A stretch of DNA of 64,000 nt from the NCBI GenBank assembly GCA_018242605.1, contig JAFEBP010000007.1:225059-289058 (forward strand), in the 5' to 3' direction. The position numbers and the translations under genes are program-made. Below the pieces are notes generated by a model, which was not told where the DNA came from, did not search any database, and saw nothing but the letters and a program-made list of their open reading frames with translations. Of this stretch, positions 43,323-52,676 are shown one piece after another. How positions within the stretch are numbered: the first letter of the stretch is position 1; each line of letters begins with the position of its first letter. Source of the stretch: Planctomycetota bacterium. Its GTDB lineage: Bacteria; Planctomycetota; Phycisphaerae; Phycisphaerales; UBA1924.

Positions 43323-44828
43323 TCAGCACAACGTCTTCAACTCTCGCCGCATGATCTTGCCCGTCGCGTTGCGGGGCAGCGCCTCAAGCACCCGGATCTC
43401 CGAGGGCACCTTGTACCCCGCGAGGTGCTGCCGGCACCACGCCAGCAGAGCCTTCTCGTCGAACACCTGCCCCTCGTTCATCTCCACAAACGCCAGCGGC
43501 AGTTCGCCCCGCATCGGGTCCTTGGTGCCGATCACCCCGCTGTCCTTGACGCTCGGGTGCCGGTTGAGCACTTCCTCGATCTCTCGGGGGAAGACGTTCT
43601 CCCCGCCCACGATCAGCATCTCCTTGAGCCGCCCGGTGATGTACAGGTGCCCCTCGGCGTCGAACCGACCGATGTCGCCGGTGCGGAAGAAGCCGTCGCG
43701 CGTGAACGCCGATTCGGTCTCCTTCGCCAGTTTGTAATAGCCCCGCATCACGTTGGGCCCGCGCACCTGCACCTCGCCGTCGTGCCCCCACGGCAGGGCG
43801 ATCCCGGCGTTGAGGTCGATGATCCGCTCCTGCACATCCGGCAGCGGCCTGCCCACCGAGTGTGGGCGGCTCTCCGACGGCCGGCACCAGTTCGTCACCG
43901 GCGCGGTCTCGGTCAATCCGTACCCCTCGTTGATCGTGATGCCGAACCGCTCCTTGAACCGCGCCGCCACCGCGTCCGGCAGCGGCTCTCCGCCCGAGAC
44001 CACGATCCGCATCGACGCGAAATCCTCGGGCCCCGCGTCCTTCGCCGCCAGCAACGCGTTGTACATCGACGGGATCGCCACCATGATCGTCGGCCGGTGC
44101 TCGCGGATGAGCTTCACGATCCGCGAGGGCACGAACCGCGCCGGGTACGTCACCTTCATCCGCCCCGCCAGCGGCAGCAGCGTGAGCACCGTCAACCCGA
44201 AACTGTGGAACTGCGGCAGCACGCCCAGGATCGAGTCGGTGGGCAGCAGCTCGATCCACTGCAGCACCTGCCGCACGTTCGCCCACAGGTTCCCGTGCGT
44301 CAGCATCACGCCCTTGGGCTTGCCGCTCGTGCCCGACGTGTACAACAGCACCGCCAGGTCGTCATCGTCCGCCGTCAGCGGCCGCACCGGCTCGGGAACG
44401 CCGCTGAAGTCCTGCTCCTCCAGTTTCAGCAGCCGCTTCACCCGCGGCGTGTGGTGCGTCGCATCAAGCAACGACTGCGTGGTGATGATCGTGTCCGTCT
44501 CGCAGTTGTCAATGACGTACTGCAGTTCCTCCGGCTTGAGCAGGTAGTTCAGCGGCACCACCGTCTTGCCCACCATCCACCCCGCCAGCGCGGCCATCGG
44601 GAACGCCCCGCTCGTGGGCACCATCACCCCCACCGTCGCCGTCTCGCACTTGGCCCGGATCAGCGCCGCCAGGTGCATCGCCCCCACCAGGATCTCCGCC
44701 GCGCGGTACGACTTGCGGTCATCCACCACGGCGATGCGCCGCGGATCACGCAACAACTTCCGGATGATGGGCCAATGCAGACTCAATCGACGGGGATTCC
44801 AGTGCTCGGGGCGGTGCGCAAGACGCAA
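43323..44828 (-). CDS. long-chain acyl-CoA synthetase-like AMP-forming ligase
   Basis: The product has 501 residues of the ANL (adenylate-forming) superfamily. Signatures are YTSGTSGKPKGVMLTHGN (A3), NEGYGLTETAPV (A5), GRPLPDVQE, and FFRTGDIGRF (A7) followed by GRLKEMLIVGGENVFP. The C-terminal catalytic Lys is in LPRNATGKIMRRELK (A10). Substrate specificity cannot be read with certainty; size and TGKIMRRELK context fit fatty acid or related acyl-CoA ligases. The start is a TTG at 44828 with no in-frame ATG close by. It is upstream of aroK, with a 17-nt gap. Confidence 0.92.
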   Translation of the reverse strand: MRLAHRPEHWNPRRLSLHWPIIRKLLRDPRRIAVVDDRKSYRAAEILVGAMHLAALIRAKCETATVGVMVPTSGAFPMAALAGWMVGKTVVPLNYLLKPEELQYVIDNCETDTIITTQSLLDATHHTPRVKRLLKLEEQDFSGVPEPVRPLTADDDDLAVLLYTSGTSGKPKGVMLTHGNLWANVRQVLQWIELLPTDSILGVLPQFHSFGLTVLTLLPLAGRMKVTYPARFVPSRIVKLIREHRPTIMVAIPSMYNALLAAKDAGPEDFASMRIVVSGGEPLPDAVAARFKERFGITINEGYGLTETAPVTNWCRPSESRPHSVGRPLPDVQERIIDLNAGIALPWGHDGEVQVRGPNVMRGYYKLAKETESAFTRDGFFRTGDIGRFDAEGHLYITGRLKEMLIVGGENVFPREIEEVLNRHPSVKDSGVIGTKDPMRGELPLAFVEMNEGQVFDEKALLAWCRQHLAGYKVPSEIRVLEALPRNATGKIMRRELKTLC

Positions 44829-44942
44829 CCGTAGCCCCCGCCCCCCCGGATCGAACAGGCCACTGTTCCCGCGCGTGGTGTCCCCTTACCCTAGTCCTCC
44901 GCGGCGCTGTGCCCGCGCCCGCCCGCAAGGATGCACCCCACC

Positions 44943-45761
44943 ATGCCGACCGCCAGATTCGCTCTCTTCGCCCTCCTCACCGCTCTCGCCGCGGCGTTCC
45001 TCGGAGGCTGCTCCAGTTCACAGACCTCCGGTTCCGCCAACTACACCGAGGCGTTCAAGGCCGGCCGCTACGCCGACGCCTACGAATCCGCCTCCAAGCA
45101 GGCCACGCTCGGCTCGGGCCCCAAGAAGGATCAGGCCTCGCTCATCGCCGGCCTCTCCGCCCACGCCCTCAACCGCAACGACGACGCCGAGAAGTTCCTC
45201 ACCCCCGTCGTCGGCAACGCCGACCCCAAGATGGCCGGCGAGGCCGGCGCCGCCCTCGGGCTCATCGCCGCCGAGCGTGGCCAGCACGACAAGGCCGCCG
45301 AGTACCTCACCCAGGCCGGTCGCAAGCTCACCGGCGACGATGCCGCGCGAGCTTTCCTCTACGCCGGAGATTCGTATAAGTCCCTGGGCAAGACCACCGA
45401 GGCCCGCGGCATGTGGAGCCTCGCGCAAACCAACGTCGTCAACGACAGCGCCCTGCGCGTCATGATCGGCGACCGCCTTAGCGCCGCCGCCACACCCCCG
45501 CCCCCCGCCGCCTCGCCCAACAAGGCCGCCGCCGCGACCCGCTACTCCGTGCAGGTCGGCGCCTTCTCCAACTACACCAACGCCCAGGCACAGGTCAGCC
45601 GCTACCGGGCGTACGGCGCCGCCCGCGTCGTTGAGACCCACAAGAACGGCAAGAAACTCTTCGTCGTCCGCGTCGGCACCTACGCCACCAAGGCCGAAGC
45701 CGACCGCGTGAAGAAGACCATCGGCAGCAGCGCCGTCGTCGTCACCACCGCCGGTGAATGA
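44943..45761 (+). CDS. lipoprotein with TPR-like repeats and C-terminal SPOR domain
   Basis: The product has 272 residues. The signal ends at Cys23 in the lipobox LGGC (MPTARFALFALLTALAAAFLGGC). A helical TPR-like middle (about 35-165, for example AFKAGRYADAYESASKQATLG and DDAEKFLTPVVG) is followed by a Pro/Ala-rich linker. A SPOR domain (about 200-272) has YSVQVGAFSNYTNAQAQ and VRVGTYATKAEADRVK. SPOR domains bind denuded peptidoglycan at the division septum, so it may act in cell division or wall remodelling. This is notable in a lineage with unusual division. AAGGATG lies about 10 nt upstream of the chosen ATG; an alternative ATG at 44931 is too close to it. Confidence 0.88.
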   Translation: MPTARFALFALLTALAAAFLGGCSSSQTSGSANYTEAFKAGRYADAYESASKQATLGSGPKKDQASLIAGLSAHALNRNDDAEKFLTPVVGNADPKMAGEAGAALGLIAAERGQHDKAAEYLTQAGRKLTGDDAARAFLYAGDSYKSLGKTTEARGMWSLAQTNVVNDSALRVMIGDRLSAAATPPPPAASPNKAAAATRYSVQVGAFSNYTNAQAQVSRYRAYGAARVVETHKNGKKLFVVRVGTYATKAEADRVKKTIGSSAVVVTTAGE

Positions 45762-46098
45762 TCGCCCGCGCCGCTGACCTGCCCCGGAAAATCTGGGCCG
45801 TACCGAATGAGAGCCGAAGGGGCAAGAATGTCCCAGCGAGCCTCTCGACACGTATTGCTCAGGCACACGACAGCACAGATCCTCCGCACACGACGCGAAG
45901 CCTAGTAGATGGACGCCGCGGAACCGGACACCGCGCCCGTGACGTGCCTCGCCCACGCACCGCTCACCCGGAACCGTCCTCGCAACGCCGCCAAGTCACG
46001 CACGCCGCCAATGTCCAACCGCGCGCAACTACGCACACGCGCCGCAGAGACTTCCCACGCCGGCGATGACCAGTTGTGCTGCTCGTAATCCGCCCGCC
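45762..46098. other. intergenic stretch without recognisable features
   Basis: No gene, terminator or repeat could be supported. Short frames here lack protein-like composition. It separates the convergent SPOR lipoprotein and pilus-operon genes. Confidence 0.6.
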
Positions 46099-48306
46099 TC
46101 AACCGCCGCCGCCGCCACCACCACCGCCGGAGTTGGGAGGGCCCTTGGGCCCGGTGTCGCGCTTCAGCGGGATCTTGGGCCGCGTGTCCTCGGGGTTGAT
46201 GCGCGGCGCGCCCTGCGTCTCGCCCGCGTGGGCCGAGGCTTCCAGCCGCTTGTACGCATCACTGGACCGATCCATGTCGGGCTGACGCACGATGATCCGG
46301 CCGAACGCGTCCCGCAGGATCGCCTGGAACCGCTGGCGGTTCTCGCCCGCGAGGCCCGCGGCGTCCACCGGGATCGGCGTCGAATCCAAGAACGTCGCGC
46401 TCACGTTCAACGGGTAATCACGCGGCACCGGCACATTCAACCACTCGGGCAACGGCGGCAGCGCGGGCTGCATACCGCCCGGGCCCCGCATCGGCCTGTC
46501 CTCGCCCTGCGTCTGATCGCGGGGTCCCTGCGGCATCTTGCCGCCCGGGCCGCGGGGGTTGGGCATCGGAGGCGGCGGAGGTGCCGCCGGGCCGCCCGGG
46601 GCCGCGTTGGGGTCCTTCATCGCTTCTTCGATCTTCTTCAGATCCGCGAACTTCAGCTCCGGCAGCTTCGCCACGCCCGCGATCGGGTCGCCCGGGTCAA
46701 GGCCCACCGTCGCCGCGCGGTAATAGCCGTAGTAGAAGAAGTACATCGACGCCACCGCGTGCGGGTTGGGCGAAAGGTCGCCGCCGCCGCGATCGGCGCT
46801 GGTGATGAAGTAGTACGCGTCCGGATCCACATCCACCGGCTGCGACCACTCCGACCACGCGCCCTCGATCAGCCGAGACTCGCCCAGGGCCTTCTGCGAC
46901 TCCTGGAGGCTGCGGCCAAAGAGCGGGTTGTTGATCACCACCCGCATCCGGTAGCGGTACTGCGAGCCCGCCTGCGTCGTGAAGTCGTGCGCGAAGAGCT
47001 TGACGTCGGTATTCTCCAGCAGCGGCAGCACGGGTGTCGCGGCGTTGGACGCGCGGCTCTTGTCGTCCGCATCAACTTCGACCTTCTCGCCCAGCTCCTG
47101 CAACTGCTTCACCACGCCGTTGCGGCGTTCGGTCAGGTTCTTCAGCTGCATCTCCAACTGCTTGCGGTTCGCCGCTGGGTCTTCCTTCGGGGGCTGAGGC
47201 GTCCGCTGGGGGCCGCCTCCGCCGCCGCCCTTGCCGGGCCCGGGGCCGCCGCCGTCCCGCGGCGGGGTGGGCGGGCGAACCGTGGGACCGCCCGGCACGT
47301 TGGGAATGTTCTCGAGCTTGGTCTTGATGTCCGCGATCTTGTCGTTCGCGTCCTTGAGCTGCTTCTTGGCCCGATCAACGGCGCGGGTCTTCTCCACGCT
47401 GTCGCCCGCGACGTCAGCGAGCGACGGCGCTTTCCAATCCGGCCCGGCGATCGTCGAGAAGTACCGAGGCCGCTGAATCTCCTCGGACATGTTCCGCAAC
47501 TGCTCGATGTACGGCGGCACATCGCCGATCGACTTCACGTTCGTGTTCCAGAGCGCCATCGTGTCGGTGTTGCCCGGCAGCACCGGCACGATCGTCACCG
47601 TGGGCGAACTCGGCGTGGTCCCGTCGGGGTTGCGGAGCGTTTCACGCTCCACCTGCACCGAGACAATCTCCAAAAGGTCGTTGGCCTCGTTCGCCGCGTC
47701 ACGCCACCACGAGAGCGGCACGGCCTCCATCGGGCCCGGGCCGTCGGGGTCGGCGAGCAGCACGTCGCGCAGCGACTGCCCGTTGAACACGCCCTCGATG
47801 CTCACCGCCGCCTTGTCGAACGGCTGGGCCGCGGGAATGAGCCCCGACTTGGCCAGTTCCGGATGCCGCACCACTTCCACCGGGCTGATCGTCGAACGGA
47901 AGGCGTGACGCGCCGCCAGCGTCGGCGCCGGCACCGCGGGAAGCTTGAACGTCGCCGCCGCCACCGGGCCGGTGCCCTGCGTCTTGCCGATGCCGGGCGC
48001 GGGGCCCAGCGCCACCTTCGGCGCCGGCACGGCCTTCACATCCAGCACCAGCCTGTCGGCCACGGAGATCGCCGGCGCAGCGAGGCTGTCCGGCAACACC
48101 GCGGCGTTGAGCTTGGAATCCAGCGCCTTGGCCGCATCCTTCACCGGGTCGAACGCCTGCGCGGGCGGACGCTTGACCTTGTCCACCTCGACCTCGTTGG
48201 GGCGGACAAACTGGTAGACCAGCAGCCCGGCGCCGGCCACCGCCGCCGCGGCGATGACGATCTTGTCGATGTGCTGCTCGAGGGGCTTGATGCCTTTGAG
48301 TTTCAT
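46099..48306 (-). CDS. large single-pass membrane protein of the PilM operon
   Basis: The product has 735 residues. A short cytoplasmic N-terminus is followed by one transmembrane helix (KIVIAAAAVAGAGLLVYQFV, about 15-34). A long periplasmic part has a beta-rich domain (about 120-260), a helical coiled-coil-prone stretch (AKKQLKDANDKIADIKTKLE) and a Pro/Gly-rich low-complexity linker. A second coiled coil (LEMQLKNLTERRNGVVKQLQ) and a beta domain with RYRMRVVINNPLFGRSLQES follow. The C-terminal end is Gly-rich (GGGGGGG). No known family was recognised, but position and topology suggest a PilO- or PilP-type assembly factor for type IV pili. It is 78 nt downstream of the preceding gene. Confidence 0.72.
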   Translation of the reverse strand: MKLKGIKPLEQHIDKIVIAAAAVAGAGLLVYQFVRPNEVEVDKVKRPPAQAFDPVKDAAKALDSKLNAAVLPDSLAAPAISVADRLVLDVKAVPAPKVALGPAPGIGKTQGTGPVAAATFKLPAVPAPTLAARHAFRSTISPVEVVRHPELAKSGLIPAAQPFDKAAVSIEGVFNGQSLRDVLLADPDGPGPMEAVPLSWWRDAANEANDLLEIVSVQVERETLRNPDGTTPSSPTVTIVPVLPGNTDTMALWNTNVKSIGDVPPYIEQLRNMSEEIQRPRYFSTIAGPDWKAPSLADVAGDSVEKTRAVDRAKKQLKDANDKIADIKTKLENIPNVPGGPTVRPPTPPRDGGGPGPGKGGGGGGPQRTPQPPKEDPAANRKQLEMQLKNLTERRNGVVKQLQELGEKVEVDADDKSRASNAATPVLPLLENTDVKLFAHDFTTQAGSQYRYRMRVVINNPLFGRSLQESQKALGESRLIEGAWSEWSQPVDVDPDAYYFITSADRGGGDLSPNPHAVASMYFFYYGYYRAATVGLDPGDPIAGVAKLPELKFADLKKIEEAMKDPNAAPGGPAAPPPPPMPNPRGPGGKMPQGPRDQTQGEDRPMRGPGGMQPALPPLPEWLNVPVPRDYPLNVSATFLDSTPIPVDAAGLAGENRQRFQAILRDAFGRIIVRQPDMDRSSDAYKRLEASAHAGETQGAPRINPEDTRPKIPLKRDTGPKGPPNSGGGGGGGGG

Positions 48307-48384
48307 GTCTGAATCCTGGCCCTGGGGCCGTTGCTGTCAGTGAAGTCGTGCCGTGTCAACTGCTCTGGTCGCCCGTTCCTGCGA

Positions 48385-49920
48385 TCAACCCCCGCCCTTG
48401 CGCGGAGGCATGCCGCGCCCGCCGCCGGGCGGAACGCCGCGGCCGCTGGGAGCCGGCGGAGGCGCCGCCGCGGGTGCATCGGCCTTCTTGCCGGCGCCCA
48501 GGCCCGAGGCCACGCCCGGGGACATGTACTTGGTCATCCAGCTCCGCAGCCAGACCGTCTCGATCCCGACGCGGGCCCTCACCACGTGCTCCTGCCCGTA
48601 GTAGTACCCGTTGCGCAGATCCTCGAACACGTTGACTTCGCTCAGGTCTAGGTCCGTGACCGACATGAAGTTCGTCCGCGTGATCGCGTCCAGCAACTCG
48701 TTGATCCGCGCCGAAGACACGATCACCGTCATCTCCACGCGACGGATGTCGTACACCGTGTTCCACTCGCCGGTGCCTCGCCCCGTGATCGAGACTTCCG
48801 GATCAACCGGCACCATCCCGGGGATCGCCGCCGCCGGCGGGGCCGCCCGCGTCACTTCCGTCGAGCGACCGAAGGCGTCCTCGCTCGCGAAAAGCCCCTC
48901 GGGCTCCTTGAGGTTGATCGATTCGATCCGCTTGACGACCGAATCCGCAACGCCGCCGGACTTGTCGCCGCTGTTGGCCAGCTTCACCGCCGCGATCAGA
49001 TCCTGGTACACCCAGTAGTCCCACTGCAGGACATAGAAGTAATCCAGGTTGATGTTCGCCGGCTCGATCTTGCCGAACGGGATGCCGCACCCGCCCTTGA
49101 CCGCGCCCTTGGGCCACACGTCCAGCGTCGCGTACACCGAGATATTTCTCGCCGCCTCCTGGTACGCCGCGATCCGCCGTTCCGTCAGCCGTTTCACCAG
49201 TTCGCCGTTCTCTTCGTTCGTCAGGGCCCGCTTGCCGGCCGTGATCTTGTTCGTCTCGCGGACCGCCATCTCCTTGATGTCCGAGGCGATCTTCACCGGG
49301 TCGCCCGGGGCGCCCGCGTGGACGCTCTTGAGCAGTTCCTCGTACAGGTTCGGCTTGCCGCGTTTGGCCAGCAGCGTCTCTTCCATCTCATTGAGCTTGG
49401 CCGTCTCGATCTCCTTCGCGCCGGCCTCGGCCTGCTTGGCTCGCTCCTCGGGAGTCAGGGCGTTCCACTTTTCCTCGCCCATCTCCTTCTTCAGCCGCTC
49501 GGATTCGATGTCCGCCCCCGAAGGGAACAACCCGTCGACCATCGGCTTGTGCTCGCTGCGCCCGACGCGCTTGGCGTCGTCGCCCACGCCCCGGTTGAAC
49601 TCCTCGGCCCGCTTCACGACCGACCCCGCCGCTTGGCTCAGGTTGTCGCGCTGCTCCTTGAACCAGCGGGTGAGCTCCGCGTTGGGCGCGGTCTTCAGTT
49701 CCACCGGCTTCTGCGACGGATCGAAAGAGGGGATGTTGTATGTGACCAGCGCCCCAGAGACCTTCTTCATCTCGTCGGTGGCCGCCTTGGACCGGTCCGT
49801 GCGGATGCTCTCCCGCCACGCGCTGGCGAAGAAGAACGCCACCGGCAGCGAGATCACGATCAGCGCCGAGAAAATCACGACCAGGAGGTTCGCTTTGACC
49901 CAACCAAGAATGTTCTTCAC
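48385..49920 (-). CDS. single-pass membrane protein of the PilM operon with long coiled-coil region
   Basis: The product has 511 residues. A transmembrane helix near residues 10-32 (ANLLVVIFSALIVISLPVAF) is followed by long helical sequence predicted to form coiled coils, with many Glu/Lys-rich heptads (KEQRDNLSQAAGSVVKRAEE, LFPSGADIESERLKKEM). A C-terminal beta domain (about 390-480) contains WNTVYDIRRVEMTVIVSSA. The Pro/Gly-rich end (RGVPPGGGRGMPPRKGGG) is unusual. Topology and position make a PilN/PilO-like partner of PilM plausible. It overlaps the PilM gene by 4 nt (ATGA). Confidence 0.74.
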   Translation of the reverse strand: MKNILGWVKANLLVVIFSALIVISLPVAFFFASAWRESIRTDRSKAATDEMKKVSGALVTYNIPSFDPSQKPVELKTAPNAELTRWFKEQRDNLSQAAGSVVKRAEEFNRGVGDDAKRVGRSEHKPMVDGLFPSGADIESERLKKEMGEEKWNALTPEERAKQAEAGAKEIETAKLNEMEETLLAKRGKPNLYEELLKSVHAGAPGDPVKIASDIKEMAVRETNKITAGKRALTNEENGELVKRLTERRIAAYQEAARNISVYATLDVWPKGAVKGGCGIPFGKIEPANINLDYFYVLQWDYWVYQDLIAAVKLANSGDKSGGVADSVVKRIESINLKEPEGLFASEDAFGRSTEVTRAAPPAAAIPGMVPVDPEVSITGRGTGEWNTVYDIRRVEMTVIVSSARINELLDAITRTNFMSVTDLDLSEVNVFEDLRNGYYYGQEHVVRARVGIETVWLRSWMTKYMSPGVASGLGAGKKADAPAAAPPPAPSGRGVPPGGGRGMPPRKGGG

Positions 49921-51998
49921 TTCTTACCTCCGTTCGTGTCTGCCGGGGCCGGCTCGGCCGGCTTGAACACCACGTACCACGTCACCGTGATCGTGCCCGT
50001 GGGCGTGGCCTTGGGGTCTTCCTTGGGGGGCGTGATCGGCGCGTCCTTGTCCAGATCGCTCTGGGCTTCGGCCTGGATCTTGTCCGCCGACTGTTGCGCG
50101 GCGTTGGGCATCGAGCCCCCGCCGCCGCCCACCACGATCGCGCCCTTGATCGGCGTTGATTTCAGGCCGATGCCGTACGCCTCGTTGCCCTCGATGATCG
50201 AGCCGTCGGCCGTGCGACGCACGCCCGAACCCGTCCGCTCTTCACCCTGGCCCGTCGACGCCACCACCGACCCGTCCTTGGCCCGCTCAACCACGTTGAA
50301 CACAGGCGAAGACGTCACGATCTCGAACGGCACGTTCGCACGCTTCACGTTGGCCTTCAGCCACTTCTCGATCGTCTCCTGCGCGAACTTGCGCGGCTCG
50401 GGCTGGTGCGCGTTGAGCGTCAGCTTGCACATGATCCGCGGGAACGCACCGATCTTGAGCGGATCCGGGGCCGCCACCGCGCCCTGGGCCGCCGCCGCCG
50501 GGTCCTCGGTCTGCGGCGAGAGGTAATCCGTGTCCAGCGTCACCAGCGACAGCGCCGGCAGCGGGGGCTCGGGCGCGTCCTTCGCGCCGTACTCCTTGAA
50601 CCACGCCGGGGCCTTCGCGTTCCCCGCTTCGATCATCGACGCCACGTCCGCCGTGATCTGCTGGAACACCCCGCGCCGCTCCAGCAGCGCCACCATGTTC
50701 GCCGCGTCCATGTTCGCGGCGCCCGCCTCCAGCACGCCCGCCGCCGCAGCCTTGTTCTTAAGATCCGCCGCCAACGCCACGGTCCGGGCGATGATCGGGT
50801 CCGGCGGGTTCGCCGTGATCCCCATCTTGTCCGCCAGCGGGAAGAGGAACATCGCCCCGCTCGCCGCCAGCGCCAGACCGGCCGCCAGCCCGAAGTACGG
50901 CACCTTCTCCTTCCACATGCTCTTGCGGAGCACCGACACCGGCATCAGGTTCCCGCCCACCGCGTTGAGCCCCAGCCCCTGCAGGGCCAGGCCGTACGCC
51001 GTGATCAGGTTGAGCGAGGCGTCGTTGAGCGCCGCCGCCCCGTCGCCCTCGTTCTTGATCTTCTTGAACTCCTCCACGCGGTACACATCCATCGAGAGCT
51101 GCTGCTTCAGGTACTTGCGCAGCCCCGGCAACCGGAACGTCGAGCCCACGCCGATCAGCCGCGTCAGGTTCGCGTCCTTATTCAGCGACTGGTAGTACCC
51201 GATCGACCGCTGGATGTCCTGCGCCAGATCCGTGAACACCGGCCGCATCGCCTGGAAGACCTGGCGGGCGTGCTTGCTGTCCTCGGCCTCACGCTTGAGC
51301 TTCTCCGCCTTGGCGTACGACAGTTGGAACTGCTGCACCAGCGCGTCGGTGAACTGGTGGCCGCCGATGGGGAAGGTGCGGACCCACATCCGTCCCGGCG
51401 TCGCGATCACAAGGTCCGTCGAGGTCGTGCCCACGTCAACGATGATCGTCCCCGGCGTCTGCGCCCCGAAGTCCAGGTCATACGCCAGCGCGTTGTACAC
51501 CGCGATCGGGCTCAGCACCACAAAGTTCGGCGTGATGCCCACGTCCTCGAGCATCTGCAGCCGCTCCATCACCCGCTCGCGGGTGATCGCGAAGATGCCC
51601 ACCTCGACATCCGGCGAATCCGGGCTCACAAACGTCTGGTAGTCCCACTCCACCTGCTCCAGCGGGAAGGGGATCTGCTGCATCGCCTCGAACTTCACGA
51701 TGTCCGGAACCTTCTTCGGCTCCACCGGCGGCAGCTTCGCGAACCGCGCGAACGCCGCGTGCCCGGGCACCGACACCGCGATCGACGCCTTCGTCAGGTC
51801 GTACTGGCTCGTGAGCGCGCCCAGCGACACCCGCAGCACGTCGTTCGGATTCACATCCGGTGTCGACAGCGGCTTGGGGTGATTGATGACGGCATACTCC
51901 AGCAGCTTCGCGCTGCCTTCGCCTACCGCTTCGAGTTTGACGGCCTTGATAGCCGCGGCACCGATTTCAATGCCCCAACAGACGTTTGACGACGCCAT
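49917..51998 (-). CDS. pilM: type IV pilus assembly protein PilM with fused PilN-like membrane and periplasmic part
   Basis: The product has 693 residues. The first about 355 form an actin-like ATPase fold: VCWGIEIGAAAIKAVKLEAV (phosphate 1), IAVSVPGHAAFARF, GTIIVDVGTTSTDLVIATPG (phosphate 2), and ADLIRLIGVGSTF-like adenosine region (RLIGVGSTFRLPGLRKYL). Then a transmembrane helix (YFGLAAGLALAASGAMFLF, about 363-383) and a 310-residue periplasmic domain follow. PilM normally is a separate cytoplasmic protein that binds the N-terminal peptide of PilN, so this looks like a PilM-PilN fusion. The start at 51998 (MASSNVCWGIEIG) has a GAGGAT ribosome site. Confidence 0.87.
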   Translation of the reverse strand: MASSNVCWGIEIGAAAIKAVKLEAVGEGSAKLLEYAVINHPKPLSTPDVNPNDVLRVSLGALTSQYDLTKASIAVSVPGHAAFARFAKLPPVEPKKVPDIVKFEAMQQIPFPLEQVEWDYQTFVSPDSPDVEVGIFAITRERVMERLQMLEDVGITPNFVVLSPIAVYNALAYDLDFGAQTPGTIIVDVGTTSTDLVIATPGRMWVRTFPIGGHQFTDALVQQFQLSYAKAEKLKREAEDSKHARQVFQAMRPVFTDLAQDIQRSIGYYQSLNKDANLTRLIGVGSTFRLPGLRKYLKQQLSMDVYRVEEFKKIKNEGDGAAALNDASLNLITAYGLALQGLGLNAVGGNLMPVSVLRKSMWKEKVPYFGLAAGLALAASGAMFLFPLADKMGITANPPDPIIARTVALAADLKNKAAAAGVLEAGAANMDAANMVALLERRGVFQQITADVASMIEAGNAKAPAWFKEYGAKDAPEPPLPALSLVTLDTDYLSPQTEDPAAAAQGAVAAPDPLKIGAFPRIMCKLTLNAHQPEPRKFAQETIEKWLKANVKRANVPFEIVTSSPVFNVVERAKDGSVVASTGQGEERTGSGVRRTADGSIIEGNEAYGIGLKSTPIKGAIVVGGGGGSMPNAAQQSADKIQAEAQSDLDKDAPITPPKEDPKATPTGTITVTWYVVFKPAEPAPADTNGGKK

Positions 51999-52295
51999 GG
52001 GAATCCTCACTAGAGGGCGAGATCGCCCGACCCACAACCCCGAGCACGCCTTACGGTGGGCGTGCGGGTTTGTGAAGGGCGGGATGGTACGTGCCTTCCC
52101 GCCCGGATACCAACCGCGCACTCCACACAGAGTGCGCGAACTTGCCACCCCCGGCCAGCCGCCGCCCGCACCCCCTCCTTTGCCTCGCCCGATCCCCTTT
52201 TCCTCCCGCCGAACACGTCTGTTCGTCCCCCCAGAATACGGCCCCGCTCCCCCCTTGGTTGCCCGTGCCGTGTCACAAGCCTGTAACCACCCCCA
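51999..52295. other. leader of the PilM operon, no gene
   Basis: This 297-bp gap is pyrimidine-rich on the plus strand, with no clear terminator or promoter hexamers. It must carry the promoter for the PilM operon and the 3' end of the small membrane protein gene behind it. Confidence 0.5.
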
Positions 52296-52676
52296 TCACT
52301 CCCCCGCCCGCTCGTCGTTCCGCCGCTCCAGCCAATCCGCCGCCCACGACCCCACCACCCCCAACACCACCCCAATCACCAGGATCCACCACCGCTCCAG
52401 CGGCACCTTGAGCCCGAAGTACTTCTCCGGCCCGATCCACGCCGCGCCGTGATATCCCATCAACAGCAACGAATACCCCCACGCCAGCCGCGTCCCCGCT
52501 GACAGCCCCGCTCTCCACGCCACCATCCTCCCGTACACCCCCTCTCCCGCCGGCACCTCCTCGTCCGGCTCCGGTCGATACACGATGAGCCAGAACCCGC
52601 TCACCGCCCCCGCGGCCCCGAGCACATAGATCACCACTTTGGCCCATTCAGGAAGTTGCACGTCCAAGGCTAGCAA
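52296..52676 (-). CDS. small membrane protein of unknown function
   Basis: The product has 126 residues. Three hydrophobic segments are visible: VVIYVLGAAGAVSGFWLIVY, AGTRLAWGYSLLLMGYHGAA, and WWILVIGVVLGVVGSWAADW, with a charged loop (RPEPDEEVPAGEG). The C-terminus (LERRNDERAGE) is cytoplasmic and hydrophilic. It was not recognised as any family. It overlaps the following gene's 3' end by 7 nt, so the two are probably cotranscribed. Confidence 0.7.
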   Translation of the reverse strand: MLALDVQLPEWAKVVIYVLGAAGAVSGFWLIVYRPEPDEEVPAGEGVYGRMVAWRAGLSAGTRLAWGYSLLLMGYHGAAWIGPEKYFGLKVPLERWWILVIGVVLGVVGSWAADWLERRNDERAGE

